Part shown: positions 59,821-64,000 of the stretch, piece by piece
Position numbering within the stretch: position 1 is the first letter of the stretch
Layout: every line of letters begins with the position of its first letter
Source: Aquisphaera insulae
GTDB lineage: Bacteria; Planctomycetota; Planctomycetia; Isosphaerales; Isosphaeraceae
Assembly (NCBI RefSeq): GCF_011064615.1
Contig: NZ_JAALJH010000039.1
Location: forward strand, 16,903 to 80,902
Length of the DNA stretch: 64,000 nt
Direction of reading: 5' to 3'
Translations under genes and position numbers: made by a program
The notes under the pieces: model-generated
What the model saw: only the letters and a program-made list of their open reading frames with translations
What the model was told of the DNA's origin: nothing
Database searches by the model: none

Positions 59821-61485
59821 TCAGTGGATCAGGATGAACTCGTTGGAATTGAGCAGGGCCCAGAACAGGTCCTGGATCACCCGAAGCGAGTCGGGGTTGT
59901 TCTCCAGGTAACGGACGGCGCGGTCCGCTTCCTTGCGTCCGGGGGGGCGGCTGAGCGCCGCGTAGTAGACCTGATTCACGAGGAAGGCCCCGGGCGAACG
60001 CACCTGCTGGGCCTCCTCGACGATCCCCTCCAGGAAGCTCCCCCCCTTGCCCGAGAGGGCGTCGTTCATGAGCTCGCCGTTCATCATCATGAGGGCCTGG
60101 GGGATCGTCCCCTGGAAGTTCGTCGATTCCTCCCCCTCGTCGTTGCCGAAGGCGAAGGTGAACTGGCGGAGCCAGGCATCCCGCTTCCGGTCGCCAGTGA
60201 GGGCGTTTCCGGTCCGATGGGCGCCGGTGGCGGTGAGGAGCGAGTCGAAGAGCTGCTCCGGGGTCATGGGCCGGAGCTGCATGACCTGGAAGAGGCTGTC
60301 CTGCTTCTCCGCCCCCTTCGGCTTCAGGCTTGCGACCTGGTAGGAGCGAGACGCCGTGATCCAGCGGATGAGCTGCTTGACGTCGTAGCCCGACGATCGG
60401 AACTCCAGGGCCAGCTTCTCGAGGATCTCGGGCTGGACGGGGAGGTTGTGCGGACCCATGTCGTCGACCGGGTTGACGAAGCCCCGGCCGTGGAAGTGCG
60501 CCCACGTCCGGTTGACGAAGGCCCGCGCCAGGGATTCGTTCTTCGGGTCGGAGATCAGCTTGGCCAGCTCGTCGCGGCGGTTGACGTCGCCGTTCTGGCT
60601 GATCTTCCGGCCGTCCAGGAAGCGGGGGAAGGCGATGCCCACCAGTCCGTTCCGCTTGTCGTAGCGGACGAAGGCGTCGGTCGGCTGGTCGCGGAGCTCG
60701 GTGTGGTCGTAGGCTTCCAGGCCGGTGTCGTTGACGGCCGTCTTGTCCTCGGTCTTGAGCCCCTTGAAGAACGCGTTGATCCCCCAGAAGTCCGCCTGCT
60801 TCCAGTCGTTCGACGGGTGGTCGTGGCACTGGGTGCACTGGATCTGCTGACCCAGGAAGAGCCGGGTCGTCCTCGACGTCAACGGGACGGCCTCCCCTTC
60901 CAGGTGGGCGAGCGTGTAATTGACCGCGCCATTCTCCTTGTTGGAGCCGGTGGCCGCGACCAGGTCGTGGACGATCTCATTCCAGGGCCGGTCGGCCGCA
61001 AACTGCTTCCGGAGCCAGCCCGCGAGCGCCCCCCGGTCGACCGTCCGCCCCTGGTTCCCCCGCCCGATCAGCAAGACGGTCCAGACGGTCCCCATGTTCT
61101 TGGGATAGTCCGGGTGCTCGAGCAGCGAGTCGACCAGCTTCTCGCGCTTGTCCGGCTCCTTGGTGGTGAGGAACGCCCGGGCCTCCGCGACCGACGGGAT
61201 CCGACCCACGACGTCCAGGTAGACCCGCCGCAGGTACTCCTCATCGGTTGCCTGCCGCGCCGGGGTCACGCCGGACTTCTTCCAGCTCTCCTCCAGAAGG
61301 CGGTCGATGAAGGCCGCCCGGCCCGGGTGGCGGTCGGCGGCCGCGGATCGGGTCGGTGAGGATTTCGGCGTGTCGGCGGCCCGGGCCGGCGCGACGGCCG
61401 GCGCGGCCGCCAGCAGCACCAGGCACGCCAGATATCCCGGGCGCAGCAAGCCCTGGTCGTCTCGCCATCGTCTGAGGCGAATCAT
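59821..61485 (-). CDS. DUF1549/DUF1553 protein without cytochrome domain (second copy)
   Basis: 554 aa from ATG 61485, which follows GGAGAG; the frame is open upstream but is not protein-like. The signal peptide includes LACLVLLAAAPAVAPARA. DUF1549 spans about residues 60-260, with VYLDVVGRIPSVAEARAFL and IQCTQCHDHPSNDWKQADFW (a CXXCH motif). DUF1553 follows: FPRFLDGRKISQNGDVNRRD, NRTWAHFHGRGFVNPVDDMG, and a C-terminal LFWALLNSNEFILIH. Unlike the copy at 16523 it has neither an N-terminal cytochrome-like domain nor an Ig-like domain. It is paired with the DUF1501 gene downstream. Confidence 0.93.
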   Translation of the reverse strand: MIRLRRWRDDQGLLRPGYLACLVLLAAAPAVAPARAADTPKSSPTRSAAADRHPGRAAFIDRLLEESWKKSGVTPARQATDEEYLRRVYLDVVGRIPSVAEARAFLTTKEPDKREKLVDSLLEHPDYPKNMGTVWTVLLIGRGNQGRTVDRGALAGWLRKQFAADRPWNEIVHDLVAATGSNKENGAVNYTLAHLEGEAVPLTSRTTRLFLGQQIQCTQCHDHPSNDWKQADFWGINAFFKGLKTEDKTAVNDTGLEAYDHTELRDQPTDAFVRYDKRNGLVGIAFPRFLDGRKISQNGDVNRRDELAKLISDPKNESLARAFVNRTWAHFHGRGFVNPVDDMGPHNLPVQPEILEKLALEFRSSGYDVKQLIRWITASRSYQVASLKPKGAEKQDSLFQVMQLRPMTPEQLFDSLLTATGAHRTGNALTGDRKRDAWLRQFTFAFGNDEGEESTNFQGTIPQALMMMNGELMNDALSGKGGSFLEGIVEEAQQVRSPGAFLVNQVYYAALSRPPGRKEADRAVRYLENNPDSLRVIQDLFWALLNSNEFILIH

Positions 61486-61829
61486 GAAGCTCTCTCCGGA
61501 GGCGCCATGCAGACGCCGGGAAAGGAGGCCAAGAGCCGGCAGTACGGTCGTTTCGGTGTGCTCACCGCCCGGGGGCCGCGGGTGGGCCATCCCGGAATAT
61601 GATCCACGAAGTTACGCACCGTGGATCGATGCGTGACTGACCCTTAGAGGAAATTCTAGGCCCGTACTCGGCCCAAGAACAGGGTCGCCGGTCACAAATG
61701 TCTGCAAGAAGGAATTCACCGACGCATTGTTCCGTGGGGAATCGCGCGTTAAAACCGGTACGAGGCGCGAAACCTCGAACGAAACCGAACCCGGAAATCC
61801 AAGAGCCGGTCCATTCAGGGTACTTCGTC
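61486..61829. other. Divergent intergenic region (344 bp), no gene seen
   Basis: It lies between the start of the DUF1549/DUF1553 gene (reading left) and the start of the ECF sigma factor gene (reading right). The right half is A/T-richer than average and holds a possible promoter, listed separately. An in-frame ATG at 61698 would lengthen the sigma factor by 44 residues, but those have no protein-like character. No repeat or RNA gene was recognised. Confidence 0.6.
61727..61755 (+). promoter_or_regulatory. Possible promoter for the sigma factor/kinase pair
   Basis: TTGTTC at 61727-61732, a 17-bp spacer and TAAAAC at 61750-61755, a fair -10 with a weaker -35. Transcription from here would begin near 61762 and would exclude the upstream ATG at 61698, supporting the GTG at 61830 as the start of the sigma factor gene. 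Matches are partial, so the call is tentative. Confidence 0.3.
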
Positions 61830-62387
61830 GTGTCTCACGATCAAACCGCGCCGCCGCGGCCCCTGGAGAAATTTCGCGAGTATCTGCACCTGAAAGCCCG
61901 CCTGCAATTAGGCGAGGGCCTGATCGGCGATCAGGACGCGTCGGACCTTGTCCAGCGGACACTCCTGGCCGCGCACGAGCACGCCGCCCAGTTCCGAGGG
62001 ACCACGGCCGGCGAACAGGCTGCGTGGCTACGCAGCATCCTGGCCAATCAGATCGCCGAGGTCGGCCGACGGGTCGGCCGACACCCTTCGACAACGACGT
62101 CGATCAACGCGATGCTCGACCAGTCGTCGGTCCGCCTCCTCAGGTCGCTCCGCGGGGGAGATCCGTCGCCGGAGACCGAGGCGCAGAAGCACGAGGATAT
62201 GGCACGCCTGGAGGGCGCGCTTCAGGAACTGTCTCCGGATCAACGGGAAGCGGTCGAGCTCCACCACCTGTACGAACAGCCGATCTCCGATGTGGCAATC
62301 CTGATGGGCCGGAGCAACCAGGCCGTGGTCGGCCTCATCTATCGGGGTTTGCAGAACCTCCGATCGTTGATGCTCGATTCTGCGTGA
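61830..62387 (+). CDS. ECF-type RNA polymerase sigma factor
   Basis: 185 aa from a GTG at 61830 with AGGG nine bases upstream; an ATG at 61698 would give 229 aa. Region 2 is present (REYLHLKARLQLGEGLIGDQ, DASDLVQRTLLAAHEHAAQF and AAWLRSILANQIAEVGRRVG), as is region 4 (MARLEGALQELSPDQREAVE, YEQPISDVAILMGRSNQAVV, GLIYRGLQNLRSLM). It therefore should bind core polymerase and recognise a promoter. No anti-sigma gene is visible; instead a membrane kinase gene follows 11 bp later, the typical planctomycete ECF/kinase pairing, in which the kinase may control the sigma factor. Confidence 0.88.
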   Translation: MSHDQTAPPRPLEKFREYLHLKARLQLGEGLIGDQDASDLVQRTLLAAHEHAAQFRGTTAGEQAAWLRSILANQIAEVGRRVGRHPSTTTSINAMLDQSSVRLLRSLRGGDPSPETEAQKHEDMARLEGALQELSPDQREAVELHHLYEQPISDVAILMGRSNQAVVGLIYRGLQNLRSLMLDSA

Positions 62388-62398
62388 GGGGCAAGCTC

Positions 62399-64000
62399 AT
62401 GATGGCCGGCGACGAGATCACCTGGCACGGGCTCGAGGATGAGCAGGTCTGCGAAGTGCTCGCCGCCTACTTCGAGGAACTGGAGGCAGGCCATGGCCCT
62501 GACCCTCGGGAGCTGATCGCACGGCATCCCGAGATGGAATCACGGCTCAGCGAGTTCTTCTCCGCCCGTCGGATGGTGTCGGGCCTGGCGAAGCCCGATC
62601 ACGAGAGGGGGTTCGCGGCGACGGCGATCGATGCCGAGCCGATCGCGGGCCGTGCTTCGTCGCCCTTCGACGGATCGCCGAGCGTCGACAAGGCGGCGGC
62701 AGAGGGCTACCGAATCCTGGGCGATCACCTGCTATTGAACGCGATTAAAGGCGGCGGAATGGGACTGGTGTACCGGGCCTGGCACCGGAGCCTGCGACGG
62801 GTCGTGGCGGTCAAGGTCGTCCGTTCGGGGCAGTTCGCCACGCCCGCCGAGCGGAGGCGGTTCCAGGCCGAGACCGAGGCCGTGGCGGCGCTCGACCATC
62901 CCAACATCGTGCCCATCCACGATGTCGGCCACGACAACGGATGTGACTACTACAGCATGAAGTTCATCGAAGGCTCGAGCCTGGCTGACCGCCTGGGCGA
63001 CTTCCGCGATGATCCCCGCGGAGCGGCGAGAGTGGTCGCCTCGGTGGCGCAAGCCATCTTCCACGCCCACCAGCGCGGAGTGCTCCACCGGGATCTCAAG
63101 CCCTCCAACATCCTGCTCGACGGCGACGGTCAGCCTTATGTCACGGACTTCGGCCTGGCTAAGCGAGCGGGCGACCCGGAACTGACCGTCACCGGGGAGG
63201 TGCTCGGCTCTCCGCCTTACATGGCTCCCGAACAGACCGCGGGCACGCGGGGGTGCACGACGGTCGCGACCGACGTCTACGGCCTGGGTGCGATCCTCTA
63301 CGCCTTGCTGGCCGGCCGCCCCCCATTCAGGGCCGGATCGGTCATCGAGACCATCGATCTCGTCCGGAGCCAGCCCCCCGCCCCGCCCCGGAGGATTAAT
63401 CCGCTCGTCGATCTCGACCTCCAGACGATCTGCCTGAAATGCCTGGAGAAGGATCCGGATTCCCGCTACCCCTCGGCCCGCGAGCTGTCCAATGACCTTC
63501 AGCGTTGGCTCGGCGGCGAGCCGATCCGGGCGCGCGCCGCGTCCTTGTCCCGCCGCGCCTACCTCTGGTGTCGCCATCCCGACCGCCAGAAGCAATCGGC
63601 CTTCCTGGCGTTCCTCATCGGACTTTACCTCTGCGTCTTCTGCATGTTCGGGATGACGCTGGTCGGGAGCGGGGTCACCGCCTGCCCCAATCCCCCGCTG
63701 CAGCTGCTCTTGCTCTCATGCTGGCTCGTCCCCGGTTACCTGCCTGTCGTTCTCTGGTCCTGGCTGGCTCGTCGAGGCCGATGGTGGGCCTTCTGCCTGG
63801 GCCTCGTCCAATCCGTCGTCCTGCTCACGGTGCTCAGCCTGTTCATGCTGAGCCTCTGCTCGTTCGGCACCCAGGACCTCTTTGTCGAGAATCCCTACGA
63901 ACGGTCGTTCAGCCACTCCTCGGTCTTCGCCATCTTCCTGCTTCTCACCCTCTCATTCGCGGAGGGGACGTACTCGATGTTCGCAAATCGCCGCTGCTCC
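62399..64000 (+). CDS. Transmembrane Ser/Thr protein kinase (3' end outside window)
   Basis: At least 534 aa; the frame is open to the last base, so the gene is cut by the window edge. ATG at 62399 follows GAGGGGC; a second ATG is adjacent. An N-terminal region (LAAYFEELEAGHGPDPRELI) precedes the kinase domain: a glycine loop IKGGGMGLVYRAWH, Lys139 in VVAVKVV, HRDLKPSNIL (230-239), DFG at 250-252, and APE within PPYMAPEQTAG. After the kinase lies a hydrophobic C-terminal region with several membrane helices (LAFLIGLYLCVFCMFGMTLV, LLLLSCWLVPGYLPVVLWSW, SVVLLTVLSLFMLSLCSFGT). All catalytic motifs are intact. It follows the sigma factor gene by 11 bp. Confidence 0.9.
   Translation, partial: MMAGDEITWHGLEDEQVCEVLAAYFEELEAGHGPDPRELIARHPEMESRLSEFFSARRMVSGLAKPDHERGFAATAIDAEPIAGRASSPFDGSPSVDKAAAEGYRILGDHLLLNAIKGGGMGLVYRAWHRSLRRVVAVKVVRSGQFATPAERRRFQAETEAVAALDHPNIVPIHDVGHDNGCDYYSMKFIEGSSLADRLGDFRDDPRGAARVVASVAQAIFHAHQRGVLHRDLKPSNILLDGDGQPYVTDFGLAKRAGDPELTVTGEVLGSPPYMAPEQTAGTRGCTTVATDVYGLGAILYALLAGRPPFRAGSVIETIDLVRSQPPAPPRRINPLVDLDLQTICLKCLEKDPDSRYPSARELSNDLQRWLGGEPIRARAASLSRRAYLWCRHPDRQKQSAFLAFLIGLYLCVFCMFGMTLVGSGVTACPNPPLQLLLLSCWLVPGYLPVVLWSWLARRGRWWAFCLGLVQSVVLLTVLSLFMLSLCSFGTQDLFVENPYERSFSHSSVFAIFLLLTLSFAEGTYSMFANRRCS

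Noticed and set aside
1..64000. CRISPR arrays, tRNA/rRNA genes, insertion sequences, prophage or integration sites
   Set aside because: No regularly spaced direct repeats, cloverleaf-like sequences, transposase or integrase motifs were recognised on reading; a dedicated tRNA/ncRNA scan would be decisive.

Overview
The window looks like a chromosomal segment of a planctomycete, most likely family Isosphaeraceae (the Singulisphaera/Aquisphaera/Paludisphaera group). The reasons are the high G+C content, three DUF1559 pilin-like genes, two DUF1549/DUF1553 plus DUF1501 gene pairs, ECF sigma factors paired with membrane Ser/Thr kinases, secreted HEAT-repeat proteins, an N-terminal LEER-type motif protein, and frequent GTG/TTG starts with 4-base gene overlaps. 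I saw no tRNA, rRNA, CRISPR array, transposase or prophage, and no obvious compositional island.

Layout. 1-8.4 kb (+): the 3' end of a membrane protein gene and a giant (about 2,400 aa) membrane protein built from two similar halves. 8.4-16.1 kb (-): a tight nine-gene pseudopilus operon with three GspF-type platform proteins, three tip pseudopilins resembling GspI, GspJ and GspK, and three DUF1559 pilins, but no ATPase or secretin in view. 16.1-16.5 kb: a divergent spacer with a perfect hairpin, a dispersed inverted-repeat element and a possible promoter. 16.5-30.1 kb (+): DUF1549/DUF1553, DUF1501, two tandem paralogous secreted HEAT proteins, a short ECF sigma factor without region 2, and a kinase with C-terminal repeats. 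30.2-32.7 kb (+): Tat-exported intradiol dioxygenase, EF-hand protein, LEER-motif secreted protein. 32.7-42.6 kb (-): sugar-binding lipoprotein, cupin, MFS exporter, PHP-like secreted protein, a degenerate RsmB-like methyltransferase, IlvD with a large insertion, a zinc-ribbon membrane protein. 42.9-47.5 kb (+): an alpha/beta-hydrolase-like protein lacking its serine, a GH13 amylase, a methyltransferase. 47.5-50.0 kb (-): tdh-kbl threonine catabolism, split by a second copy of the inverted-repeat element. 50.1-54.3 kb: a DUF3024-like protein, DinB, a zinc-finger/DUF1349-like protein and a monoheme protein. 54.4-58.4 kb (+): a multidomain isomerase-like/cytochrome c/beta-propeller/azurin fusion. 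58.5-61.5 kb (-): a second DUF1549-DUF1501 pair. 61.8-64 kb (+): an ECF sigma factor and a membrane Ser/Thr kinase cut by the window end.

The recurrent theme is export and cell-envelope biology: pseudopilus assembly, Tat-exported proteins, c-type haem and copper domains, and secreted repeat proteins, with two sigma factor/kinase modules as likely regulators. The best candidates for undescribed biology are the triplicated pseudopilus operon, the copper/haem fusion protein, the RsmB-like protein without catalytic cysteines, the sigma factor lacking region 2, and the two-copy inverted-repeat family. All functions are assigned by eye from protein motifs; no database search was run.
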